This document shows positions 46,404 to 54,784 of a stretch of 64,000 nucleotides of DNA, one piece after another. Each line of letters starts with the position of its first letter. The stretch's first letter is position 1. The stretch comes from Vagococcus penaei (GTDB taxonomy: Bacteria > Bacillota > Bacilli > Lactobacillales > Vagococcaceae): positions 784,001 through 848,000 of the forward strand of contig NZ_CP019609.1 of the NCBI RefSeq assembly GCF_001998885.1. Direction: 5' to 3'. The notes beneath the pieces are model-generated. The model was not told the origin of the DNA. It worked only from the letters and a program-made list of their open reading frames with translations, and made no database searches. Both the position numbers and the translations under genes were made by a program.

Positions 46404-46658
46404 TTATTTGTCAGATTTAGTCATTTCTTTTTCAAATTTTTCTAATTCTTTTTCATCATATTTGTCATATTTACCAATTTCATGTAATAGACGTTTCACT
46501 TCATGTAGTGCACGTTTTTCTTCAAACCAGATTTTAACAGAATGTTTCTTGTCAGATTCTTCGTTGGCTTGAATTCTACCAGTTTCTAAATCTAATTTTT
46601 CTAAAGTTTTTACCATTTCATCAATTACTTTATCTTTTTTTTCTTCAAAATTTGTCAT
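46404..46658 (-). CDS. Small charged helical protein, gad-operon paralogue 2
   Basis: 84 residues, strongly charged and predicted all-helical with heptad-like repeats (EMVKTLEKLDLE, EEKRALHEVKRLLHEIGKYD). No signal or membrane segment. It is the intact paralogue of the broken gene just upstream; the shared core GRI-ANEESDKKHS-K-WFEEKRALHE is nearly identical. Its N-terminal poly-A tract has eight A (T8 at 46635-46642). Last gene of the pva-gadB operon. I do not recognise a family; a cytoplasmic accessory or stress-protective role is a guess from context. Confidence 0.78.
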   Translation of the reverse strand: MTNFEEKKDKVIDEMVKTLEKLDLETGRIQANEESDKKHSVKIWFEEKRALHEVKRLLHEIGKYDKYDEKELEKFEKEMTKSDK

Positions 46659-46706
46659 GTTTAAAATCTCCTCTATTAATTAATTTTTTATAGTTAGACA
46701 CGTTAC

Positions 46707-46960
46707 TTATTTAGATGTTTCTTCTAAATCTTTTTGTGCTTTTTCTAATTCTTTTTCATCATATTTATCATACTTACCGATTTCATGAAGCAAGCGTTTA
46801 ATTTCATGCAAAGCACGCTTTTCCTCAAACCATAATTTTATAGAATGTTTCTTATCTGATTCTTCATTGGCAGCAATGCGTCCTGTTTCAATATCTAACT
46901 TTTCTAAAGTCTTAACTATCTCATCAATCACTTTGTCTTTTTTTCTTCATAATTTGCCAT
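46707..46960 (-). pseudogene. Small charged helical protein, gad-operon paralogue 1 (frameshifted at poly-A)
   Basis: ATG at 46960 (MANYEEKK...) with AGGCGG upstream matches the intact paralogue's start, but the frame ends after 10 codons. The poly-A tract here has seven A (T7 at 46938-46944), where the paralogue has eight. Adding one A restores an 84-residue protein that continues DKVIDEIVKTLEKLDIETGR. Without it only an internal ATG (at 46931) gives 74 residues, and that has no ribosome site visible. This could be a real mutation, slippage-controlled expression or a homopolymer error. Located 48 bp after gadB. Confidence 0.75.
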
Positions 46961-47008
46961 GTTCATCCGCCTCATTCCATTTTTTTGTATATGTTAACAC
47001 TGTAAAGC

Positions 47009-48388
47009 TTAGTGTGTGAACCCTTGTGTTTTTACTTCACCTTTGTCATGATACAAAATACGTGCATGTTTTAAATCTTCTAGACACTGATTAAAGTCAT
47101 GAATTAATTCATCTGCCAAGTTTTCACCTAAGTCTGCTCGACAAACAAATCGTTGAATCACTTGATTATCTAAATTAGCAGGTAAAGGATACGCTGGCAC
47201 TTGCCAACCCTTCATTAGTAATCTATCAGCTAAATCATAAAGTGTCCATTCAACATCAGCATCTTCTTTTAATTTATAACACACAATAGGTAGATTATCA
47301 CCCATATTTATCATATCAAAATATCCCGATTTTTGCACAGCTTTTGCAATTGTTTCTGCTGCATGACGTGTACGTGTATGAATTTCTTTATAACCATTGA
47401 AACCATAACGATAGAAATTATAGTATTGACCAATAATTTGACTAGCACTTCGAGAGAAATTAATTGCCATTGTGGGCATTACACCACCTAAATAGCTAAC
47501 ATCAAATATTAATTCTTCTGGTAAATATTCTTTGTCACGCCAGAGAATCCAACCAATACCAGGGTACACTAAACCGTATTTATGACCAGAAGTATTAATC
47601 GATACCACATTTTTCAAACGGAAGTCCCAAGCTAGTTCTGGATCAACAAATGGTACAAACATTGCCCCACTCGCACCATCCACATGAATAACTAATTCGT
47701 GCTCATGCGTTTCATTATAAGTTGTTACTAAATCGTCTAGTGCTTTAATGTCATCAAATTTTCCAGTGTATGTAATACCTAGAATACCAACAATACCAAT
47801 TGTGTAATCATCGACGTAATCAAGTACTTTATCAGTATCAATACTTAAATGATCCATATCCATTGGTACTTCACGCATTTCAATATCCCAATAAACACAG
47901 AATTTTTCCCAACAGACTTGATATCCTGATGAAATAACCAGATTCGGTTTTTTAGCTTGGATATCTAACCCACGTTTTTCTGCAAGGTGACGCCAGCGAA
48001 ATTTCATTGCCATCCCACCTAGCATACAGGCCTCACTTGATCCAACTGTTGAGGTTCCCATAATGCGTTCTGAATCTGGAGCATTCCATAAATCACCTAA
48101 AATATTGACACAACTTGTTTCTAACTTAGCTGTTTCAGGATATTCAGACTTATCAATGGCATTTTTTTCCATTGTTTCAGCCATTAGTTTAGTTGCTTCT
48201 GGGTCCATATAAGTTTGACAAAATGTCGCTAAATTTTGTCTTGCATTTCCTTCATCTATCAATTGATCTTTCACCAAACGGTAAGCAACATCTGGCTCAA
48301 CCGGATTGTCATGTAATTTTTTCATAATTACATCTCGTTCAGAGATTGATGTTCCAAAAATTGGGGTTGTTTCATTATTTGTTGTCAT
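47009..48388 (-). CDS. gadB: Glutamate decarboxylase
   Basis: PLP enzyme that converts glutamate to GABA and CO2, using up an intracellular proton. The 459 residues match bacterial GadB. The PLP lysine is Lys270 in NTSGHKYGL, with TSTVGSSEACMLGG near 112-125 and HVDGASG near 235-241. The C-terminus ends GFTH, resembling the pH-sensing His-containing tail of E. coli GadB (KHT). GGAGGAG lies upstream of ATG. It is the second gene of the Ntn hydrolase-gadB-paralogue operon; gadC is 3.8 kb away on the same strand. Confidence 0.97.
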   Translation of the reverse strand: MTTNNETTPIFGTSISERDVIMKKLHDNPVEPDVAYRLVKDQLIDEGNARQNLATFCQTYMDPEATKLMAETMEKNAIDKSEYPETAKLETSCVNILGDLWNAPDSERIMGTSTVGSSEACMLGGMAMKFRWRHLAEKRGLDIQAKKPNLVISSGYQVCWEKFCVYWDIEMREVPMDMDHLSIDTDKVLDYVDDYTIGIVGILGITYTGKFDDIKALDDLVTTYNETHEHELVIHVDGASGAMFVPFVDPELAWDFRLKNVVSINTSGHKYGLVYPGIGWILWRDKEYLPEELIFDVSYLGGVMPTMAINFSRSASQIIGQYYNFYRYGFNGYKEIHTRTRHAAETIAKAVQKSGYFDMINMGDNLPIVCYKLKEDADVEWTLYDLADRLLMKGWQVPAYPLPANLDNQVIQRFVCRADLGENLADELIHDFNQCLEDLKHARILYHDKGEVKTQGFTH

Positions 48389-48422
48389 TAGTCTAACTCC
48401 TCCGTCGTATTACTTCAGTTGC

Positions 48423-49415
48423 TTAGTAATTAAATTCTTTCATTGTTTCTGTTGTATTTGCCATAAAGGTAACTGGTTCTTTTTCTTGCAACAATTTATC
48501 TGTTAACTGAACTTTACAAATTTGATTATTATCATATGTATTAAAATAATAAGTTAAACTTGTGTTACACATAGTCCCTACATACTGTGAATAATCAGAT
48601 TGACCTTTCTCGTCAATCACCAAGCCTTTGGGAATTCTAACAGTTGATAAGATATGGTAAGCATTTGATACACCTTCAGTCTCATTTTCTGCCGGTTTAA
48701 TATGCTCTTTAAAGAATGCAGCTCTGACAAAACGCTCTGGTGGAGTAAACCCTCCAGGCAGTCCTAATGTGCCTGTCCCCTGTGAGAAAGCATGTGCTTC
48801 ATAATCACCGAATTTTACTGGTTCATACTGTTTTGGACGTACATGTAAATAATTACGTAAATTATTAATATGCCATTCTAATTGAGGTGTATTTGTCATT
48901 ACACCTACTGGATTTTTTTTCATGTGTAATGTTTTAGTCGTTGGCTCAATAACGCCACATTCACCTGACGCATCTGTCACAATCCAATGAAGAGGAGTCA
49001 CAAAATCTAACAACGGAACTGGGCGATCAACTAAATTAATATTTCCAATCACTTCTTTTACTTCTTCTACCGATGCACAATTACCTAGAATATATAGGAT
49101 AAATTCATGTGGTGCTAAATTAATTTTACTATTATCTTCTTTTGCTTGATACTTAGCATCACCTGGTAGATATAATTCCGCAATCGATAAACCTTTTTCA
49201 TTAACGCCATCTGCCACTGAATAAATAGGACCGATAACACGACCAGCACCGATAAATCCATAATTATTGTCAAAAGTCTTACCTTCAACAATTGACTTCC
49301 ATGGATAATGTCTCGGAATAAACGTTGGATTAGGATCTAACGGAATTGAATAATCCATTGTTCTTGATAATAAATTATGACCATCTTTTGTTTTTAAAAA
49401 AATACTTGTACACAT
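48423..49415 (-). CDS. Choloylglycine hydrolase family, penicillin-V-acylase type
   Basis: Ntn hydrolase. The start at 49415 is required because the nucleophile must follow Met: MCTSIF gives Cys2, exposed after Met removal. A GTG 9 bases earlier would block this. The 330 residues have Arg18 and Asp21 (SRTMDYS), Asn175 (MTNTP) and Arg228 (PERFVR), all in register with characterised members. Residue 82 is Tyr (ELYLPG), as in penicillin V acylases; bile salt hydrolases have Asn there. So bile salt cleavage is doubtful, and the natural substrate may be an acyl amide. It is the first gene of the gadB operon. Confidence 0.88.
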   Translation of the reverse strand: MCTSIFLKTKDGHNLLSRTMDYSIPLDPNPTFIPRHYPWKSIVEGKTFDNNYGFIGAGRVIGPIYSVADGVNEKGLSIAELYLPGDAKYQAKEDNSKINLAPHEFILYILGNCASVEEVKEVIGNINLVDRPVPLLDFVTPLHWIVTDASGECGVIEPTTKTLHMKKNPVGVMTNTPQLEWHINNLRNYLHVRPKQYEPVKFGDYEAHAFSQGTGTLGLPGGFTPPERFVRAAFFKEHIKPAENETEGVSNAYHILSTVRIPKGLVIDEKGQSDYSQYVGTMCNTSLTYYFNTYDNNQICKVQLTDKLLQEKEPVTFMANTTETMKEFNY

Positions 49416-49488
49416 ACTTTGCACTTCCCTCTCTGTTGGTTATTTATATGTTTATTTTACAATCTACTTACTACTTTAATGCGTTATG

Positions 49489-49637
49489 TTTTGTCTGTTA
49501 ATCAGACATTTTTTTAAGACTAACATCAGATAGCAGTCTTATAAAAAGCTATCTGATGTCGTTTAATCAACTATAAACTTATTATAGATCATAGAATCAC
49601 TTTATTTTCTTCAGTTTTGTCTGTTATTAAGACAAAA
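49489..49637 (-). promoter_or_regulatory. Two similar inverted-repeat motifs upstream of the pva-gadB operon
   Basis: Site 1 (49489-49508) and site 2 (49615-49637) both read TTTTGTCTGTTA followed by -T-AGACA on the plus strand, that is TGTCT-N-AGACA inverted repeats. They lie 74 and 200 bp before the first start codon. Between them (49523-49559) is a perfect 12-bp-arm hairpin, ACATCAGATAGC/GCTATCTGATGT, which lacks a T run. This is the content of the 305-bp gap 49416-49720. Confidence 0.5.
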
Positions 49638-49720
49638 TAAATCGATTAAATTAACTGTTTCAAAATTAGCTGCTTACTCATTAAGTAAAAAGAATGTATA
49701 AGCTTCTCTGTTACAAAAGT

Positions 49721-52135
49721 TTACTTTTCAAGAGCTTGCATTTTTTGATTATCATCTAACTCTGACACATTTGATAGATGACGTTTTTGTAAAATATTCA
49801 TTGAAACGCCTAGTAAAACAACAAATGCAACAAAGACTGACAAGAGTATCATGACACTCTTATTGAATAGTGGCGCACCGATTCCACTTGAGATTGCTTC
49901 ACGGAAACCATAAACTGAATAAGACATTGGTAAATACGGATGAATTGCGTTAAAGAAACTATTTTGTAGTGGTAGAGGGAAAGTTCCACCTGCTCCACCT
50001 AGTTGTAATACAAGTAAAATCATCATAATAAAACGTCCTGGATTATCAAACGTCATGGCGAAGAACATAATCATGAACATATAGGCCCATACAGTAACAA
50101 ATGCCATCAAATAGAACTTGCCAACGTACTCTACTTTTAGTCCAATCAATAACATGACAGTTGCTTCAATTGCAGCCATTGCTGTTGACACAACAAAGCC
50201 TATCGCAACTTTACTTAACCACCAGTCTTTACTTGATTGACCTAGCATTGATACTCGTCTAATTGGGAAAACAAAGTTAAATACTAAACAACCAACGAAT
50301 AAAGCTAGAGACATGATATATGGTGCTAAAGCCTGACCGTAATTATCAACTTGACTATATTCATCATTTTTCAAACTAGTTGGATCTGCAAACATATCAA
50401 TATTCTTTTCTTCTAATTTTACTTTATCTCCCATCTTCGAAGCATCTCCTAATGCTGTTGCCAATTGATTGGATCCACCATCAAGTTGTGAGATACCTTT
50501 TAATAATTCAGGAGAATTTTTAGATAGTTCTGCCAGTCCACTATTTAATTGTGTTGCTCCTGAATCAAGCTGTGACACACCAGAAGATAATTCTGGCATT
50601 TTACTATACATATCATTTAAGCCAGAAGCTAATTGGTCACTACCAGATGCTAAAGACGTCACGCCATTTAAAGCTGTTGGTAGTTCTTGACCTAATTGAG
50701 CAACATTCGAATTAATTTGTTCTAATCCAGCAACTAATGACCCTGCATTTCCACTTGGAGATAAGTCCATAATCCCCATAATCTGTTGTGTACCAGACCC
50801 AATTTCATTAATACCATTTTGTAAGCTACCTGCATTTTCAGCAATTCCTGATGTTAATTCACCTAAGGTTGCTGCTTGAACAGCTAATGCTTCTGCTGAA
50901 CTTTGAGCACTGGCCAAATCACTACTTAATTGCCCAGTCACATCGGCTACTTTTTGATTCTGCTCATTCTCAAAGTTAATAACAGCTTGATTAATATCAT
51001 TAATCAAAGTTGATTTAACTGCTTCATCCACATCTTTTAATTGATTAATGCTATCGGCAATACTTGCTTGTAATGCTGTTGAATCAGCATGCAAAGTTGT
51101 CGCAATTGTATTTAATGACGTACTAACAGCTTCTAAATCTGCAGAAATTTTACTTGCATCAAGAGAAACGCTATTTAATTTATTTGTATTAGCTAACAAA
51201 GCTTCTAAATCAGCTTGTGCTTGTAGTAAATTATTTTTAATTGTTGTTTGCGATGTTTCATTTAAACTTGATTCAATTGTTGCCAAAGCTGTCTCTAATT
51301 CTTTACTCCCTTGCGACAATTCATCTAATCCCGAGCTTAATTGATTGATTTTACCACCTAAGGGTTGGACTTTTTGATCAATTAACCCTAAACCAGAGCT
51401 TAATTCAGATGCCCCACCATACAGTTGAGTCACACCTGAACTCAATGGACCAATATTACCTGCTAATGATCCCATACCTGCTGTTAATTGGTTAGAACCA
51501 TCAGATGCTTGTGATACGCCACTTGTGTATTCTTTCAAACCACTTTGTAATTGATCCGTTCCATTTGCCAATTGACTTGCGCCATTGGATGCTTCATTAA
51601 TTCCTGCCACAGCTTTTTTACCAACTTGATTTAAAGCCGTCACATACGCTCCAGTGACATTATCACGAACTTGTGATTCAAGCGTTGTTGCACCAATTTT
51701 CACAATTTCTTGACCAATGTAGTTCAAAGAGCCATTGGTTGTATAAGTAATCTCCATTTTTTCAGGATTTTTATCTAATAAAGTTGTCGCACTTTTAGAA
51801 AAATCTTTAGGAATGGTTACAATCATATAATAATACAAATCATCCATACCTTTTTTTGCCTTATCAGCTGAAACAAATTCCCATTTCAAATCTTTATTCC
51901 CTTTTAATTGATCGACAACTTGATTACCAACATCGATTTTTTGACCTAACATTTCGGTCGGTTGATCTTCATTAACAATAGCTACAGGTAAGTCTTTTGC
52001 CATACCATAAGGATCCCAAACAGATTTGTCAAAAACACTTGCATATAAGATTGGGATAAACGTAATCGCTATGACCGAGATTAATAAAATCTTGTTTTTA
52101 AAAATATTTATAAATTCTTGTTTCACCATTTTCAT
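49721..52135 (-). CDS. YhgE/Pip-family membrane protein (phage-infection-protein type)
   Basis: 804 residues. One N-terminal membrane helix (about 12-32) is followed by a YhgE N-domain. A long extracellular region (about 180-600) rich in repeated SGLxxLxxGSxQL segments, predicted helical or coiled, comes next. Five to six C-terminal helices of the ABC-2 permease type (about 615-790) complete it. Lactococcus Pip, a phage receptor, and EsaA-like secretion proteins share this plan. It lies 63 bp after gadC on the same strand, so it is probably co-transcribed. Its role in acid response is unknown. Confidence 0.87.
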   Translation of the reverse strand: MKMVKQEFINIFKNKILLISVIAITFIPILYASVFDKSVWDPYGMAKDLPVAIVNEDQPTEMLGQKIDVGNQVVDQLKGNKDLKWEFVSADKAKKGMDDLYYYMIVTIPKDFSKSATTLLDKNPEKMEITYTTNGSLNYIGQEIVKIGATTLESQVRDNVTGAYVTALNQVGKKAVAGINEASNGASQLANGTDQLQSGLKEYTSGVSQASDGSNQLTAGMGSLAGNIGPLSSGVTQLYGGASELSSGLGLIDQKVQPLGGKINQLSSGLDELSQGSKELETALATIESSLNETSQTTIKNNLLQAQADLEALLANTNKLNSVSLDASKISADLEAVSTSLNTIATTLHADSTALQASIADSINQLKDVDEAVKSTLINDINQAVINFENEQNQKVADVTGQLSSDLASAQSSAEALAVQAATLGELTSGIAENAGSLQNGINEIGSGTQQIMGIMDLSPSGNAGSLVAGLEQINSNVAQLGQELPTALNGVTSLASGSDQLASGLNDMYSKMPELSSGVSQLDSGATQLNSGLAELSKNSPELLKGISQLDGGSNQLATALGDASKMGDKVKLEEKNIDMFADPTSLKNDEYSQVDNYGQALAPYIMSLALFVGCLVFNFVFPIRRVSMLGQSSKDWWLSKVAIGFVVSTAMAAIEATVMLLIGLKVEYVGKFYLMAFVTVWAYMFMIMFFAMTFDNPGRFIMMILLVLQLGGAGGTFPLPLQNSFFNAIHPYLPMSYSVYGFREAISSGIGAPLFNKSVMILLSVFVAFVVLLGVSMNILQKRHLSNVSELDDNQKMQALEK

Positions 52136-52198
52136 AAGTTACTACTCGCTCCTTTTGTGCTAACTCAAAGTCACACAATTTAATTTTTAAATTATTTT

Positions 52199-53605
52199 TT
52201 ACTGATTAATACTACTGTTTTGTTTTTTTTTCATACTATAAGTACGATAAAAAATGAAAGGCACAGCAATTGTTACTATAAAACTAACAGATAGAATCAT
52301 GACATATGTAGTTGCTTCAGAACCTTTTAATTCACTTGGTGCAATAAATGATGACACAATCGCTAATAAGGATAAAATCAGTCCACAACTTGCAGTGATA
52401 ACTTGAACTACCTTACCACCTGGTACCCGATAAGAGCGTTCTAGTGATTGATTTGATTTTTTCAAAATCAATATTAAGTACGCAATGAAAAATAAAACAT
52501 AAGCACTTAGATAAATAATAACTGTGAGTGAAATGGCCGTTAAGAAGGAAACATTGCTACCTCCTCCGCCACCAAAGGTTAAGACAGCGCCCCAAATACT
52601 AACTAAGATAGCTTGAATTATTAAAATATATGTTGGGACTTGATTTTTATTGACTACTTTAAATTTACTTGGTAGTAAATTCTCCTCAGCAACCACGCGT
52701 AAGCCTTCTGTGGGACCAATAATCCAAGAACTAACTTGTGCCATAACACCAAAGGACACTAAAATAGCCATAAGTTTAACAATCATTTCGTTCGCAATTA
52801 CTGCTTTAAATGCATCAACCACACCTGAGTCTAAATTTAATGTGCCTGGTACGACCATCGATACAGCACTACCACCTATTGTACTTAAGATTACCCCTAC
52901 AATAACTAATAGAAACATAATCATTGGATAATTCTTTTTAGGATTATCCAACTGCGTAATATGTGGTGCTGATGCCTCAACACCCATATAAGCTAGCATA
53001 AATGAAACTAATTGTGGAAAGTCTTTTGCTGTGGGAAAAAAACTCTTATCAGTAAAACGTGAATTAATCGCATGTCCAGAGCCTAAAAATTTGATAGTCA
53101 TAATTAGTAAAATAAATACTGGAACAATAATACCTAAAACAAATCCATATTTTGCTACTTTAGCAGAAAAGGCTGTCCCCCTAAATTGTAAGAATGTTAG
53201 AACCCAAAAGATAATGAGTATACACAAATACTTAATCATCGGATTAGTGTTCATCGCTTTAAAATCAAATACGTAAGCTAATGAACCAATAATAAAATAG
53301 ATCATTGTTACAAAACCAACTGTAATTTGAAACCATTGGAAAAAGATTGCTGCAAAACCAAATTTCTCACCTAGTAACTTGCCCACCCAACCGAAGATAC
53401 CACCTTCTTGATAACCTTTAATCGTTGCTAATTCAGCTGAACACAAAGCTACTGGTAAAAACCAAAATAACCCGCATAGTAAAAGATAAAAAATTAACGT
53501 TTTACCTGATTCTGCAAATGTTGGGTACTCATAAACGGTGATGAATAGTGAAGCCGTCATGGCAAAAAAGCTGAATAATGATAACTTATTTCTTTGTTCT
53601 GTCAT
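52199..53605 (-). CDS. gadC: Glutamate:GABA antiporter
   Basis: APC-superfamily exchanger of 468 residues with twelve membrane helices. The opening LFAMTASLFITVYEYPTFAESG, the YMGVEASAPHITQ motif near 208-220 and the VSSWIIGPTEGLRVVAEENLLP segment follow E. coli GadC closely. E. coli GadC has a C-terminal plug (residues 477-511) that closes it at neutral pH. This protein stops soon after the last helix (FYRTYSMKKKQNSSINQ), so the plug appears to be missing. Changing the A9 tract near the end by one base would not recover a longer tail. AAAGGAG precedes ATG. Confidence 0.93.
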   Translation of the reverse strand: MTEQRNKLSLFSFFAMTASLFITVYEYPTFAESGKTLIFYLLLCGLFWFLPVALCSAELATIKGYQEGGIFGWVGKLLGEKFGFAAIFFQWFQITVGFVTMIYFIIGSLAYVFDFKAMNTNPMIKYLCILIIFWVLTFLQFRGTAFSAKVAKYGFVLGIIVPVFILLIMTIKFLGSGHAINSRFTDKSFFPTAKDFPQLVSFMLAYMGVEASAPHITQLDNPKKNYPMIMFLLVIVGVILSTIGGSAVSMVVPGTLNLDSGVVDAFKAVIANEMIVKLMAILVSFGVMAQVSSWIIGPTEGLRVVAEENLLPSKFKVVNKNQVPTYILIIQAILVSIWGAVLTFGGGGGSNVSFLTAISLTVIIYLSAYVLFFIAYLILILKKSNQSLERSYRVPGGKVVQVITASCGLILSLLAIVSSFIAPSELKGSEATTYVMILSVSFIVTIAVPFIFYRTYSMKKKQNSSINQ

Positions 53606-53960
53606 GTAATTACTCCTTTTTAATTATTGTATGTCAAAAAATAACGGTATTAATAAATAGTCAACTTAATGTGTCTTCCTGACAAAACATAGTATATAAA
53701 ATAATAACAGACACCAAACAATAGTTATTGTCGTTTCATTGGAAATAATCTTTAAAATCCAATTAGTAACGTAGGTTTTTAGAAAAAACATATATTATTG
53801 TCTTTCGTTTTAGTCACATCACATCTGTATTGATAATGATACAAAATTATGTATCATTATTTATTTTATTGTAATTTCAAAAACAATCACTACAGTTATT
53901 GTACATAAAATTTCAATGCCTGTCTATCTTAATCGTGTGTTTAATGAAATTTAATAATGA
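53606..53960 (-). promoter_or_regulatory. gadC upstream control region
   Basis: A long AT-rich region without genes. On the minus strand it contains two 20-base sequences ending GACAAT (53727-53746 and 53797-53816). These resemble the sites upstream of hdeD and the lipoprotein gene. A TGTGTCTTCCTGACAAAAC element lies at 53670-53687, like the pva sites but with a shorter spacer. A perfect inverted repeat has arms ATAATGATAC/GTATCATTAT (53833-53860). Consistent with binding by a regulator such as the Mga-like protein. Confidence 0.45.
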
Positions 53961-54002
53961 AAAAAAGTCAGTTATCATCATTAATTGATGTTAACTGACT
54001 TG
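53961..54002 (-). terminator. Terminator of the hdeD-like gene
   Basis: AAGTCAGTTA and TAACTGACTT arms (53965-53974 with 53992-54001), followed by a T run on the minus strand. Confidence 0.88.
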
Positions 54003-54071
54003 ACTAATTTTCTATTATTTAGATTGATGAAAAACAGTTGTGTTTACTCTCACAAATTAACGATAACTTGA

Positions 54072-54590
54072 TTAAAAAGCTGCCATAATATATGAAATTC
54101 CAGCAAGCATTAAATAAAAACCGACTAAGAATGCAACTGTTAGAGCAGAAGCAATTGGGTTAAAGAATAGCAATGTCCCAATCACAATTCCTAAAATATT
54201 AATAATCAAAGAAAACCAGTAATAACCTTGTCCAACTTTTTTAGCGTAATTTAATTCAAATAGTCCATAAACAGAATCACAAGTAAACCAAATGGCAAAT
54301 ATAAATGGTAGAGCTGCCATTCCAGCTGCTAAGTTGAATAAAAACATCAAACCAATAATTATATCGATTGCACCGATAACATAAAGCATACCTGAACTGA
54401 TTCCTAACAACTGTTGTACTTTACGTTTAGCAACTATCTCAAAAATACCTTTTAATAAGGCTGTTATCCCAAATAAAATAGCCAATGCTAATAAATCTTC
54501 ATCTGGTCGTTGAAATGACAAGATTGACACAAAAATAAAGAAAATTCCTAAGACTAGATAACTAAGTTTAAACTGTTTTGTTTTTTGCAT
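54072..54590 (-). CDS. HdeD-family (DUF308) acid-resistance membrane protein
   Basis: 172 residues with six membrane helices in three similar pairs, the DUF308 repeat pattern (each pair roughly 50 residues, with G-I-x-x-L-x-K-G-I and D-I-I-I-G-x-M-F type segments). E. coli HdeD lies in the acid fitness island with gadE and hdeAB, so its place beside gadC fits acid tolerance. AGGAGGAAT precedes ATG. Single gene with its own terminator. Molecular mechanism unknown. Confidence 0.85.
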   Translation of the reverse strand: MQKTKQFKLSYLVLGIFFIFVSILSFQRPDEDLLALAILFGITALLKGIFEIVAKRKVQQLLGISSGMLYVIGAIDIIIGLMFLFNLAAGMAALPFIFAIWFTCDSVYGLFELNYAKKVGQGYYWFSLIINILGIVIGTLLFFNPIASALTVAFLVGFYLMLAGISYIMAAF

Positions 54591-54656
54591 AATTTATTCC
54601 TCCTATATTCATCTACTCACTTATTATAACACTTATTTTAAATCATCAACTTTATT

Positions 54657-54676
54657 ATTGTCTGATGAAGCGAAAA
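54657..54676 (-). promoter_or_regulatory. Motif upstream of hdeD shared with other island genes
   Basis: The minus strand reads TTTTCGCTTCATCAGACAAT, 67 bp before the hdeD start. It differs at three or so positions from 44589-44608 upstream of the lipoprotein gene. Confidence 0.45.
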
Positions 54677-54784
54677 AAAGAACAAATGAGATATATTTGT
54701 TTGAATCATAGATTCACTATTGTTTTTAGTTCAAAGATTCTTTACTATTAACTTAATAAGTTGGTTATAATTAGGAGTGACATT

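Noticed and set aside
48423..49415. Bile salt hydrolase
   Set aside because: Tyr at position 82 points to the penicillin V acylase type, so only the broader family name was used.
49523..49559. Terminator of the YhgE/Pip gene
   Set aside because: The 12-bp-arm hairpin has no T run on either strand, so it was left as an inverted repeat within the pva upstream region.
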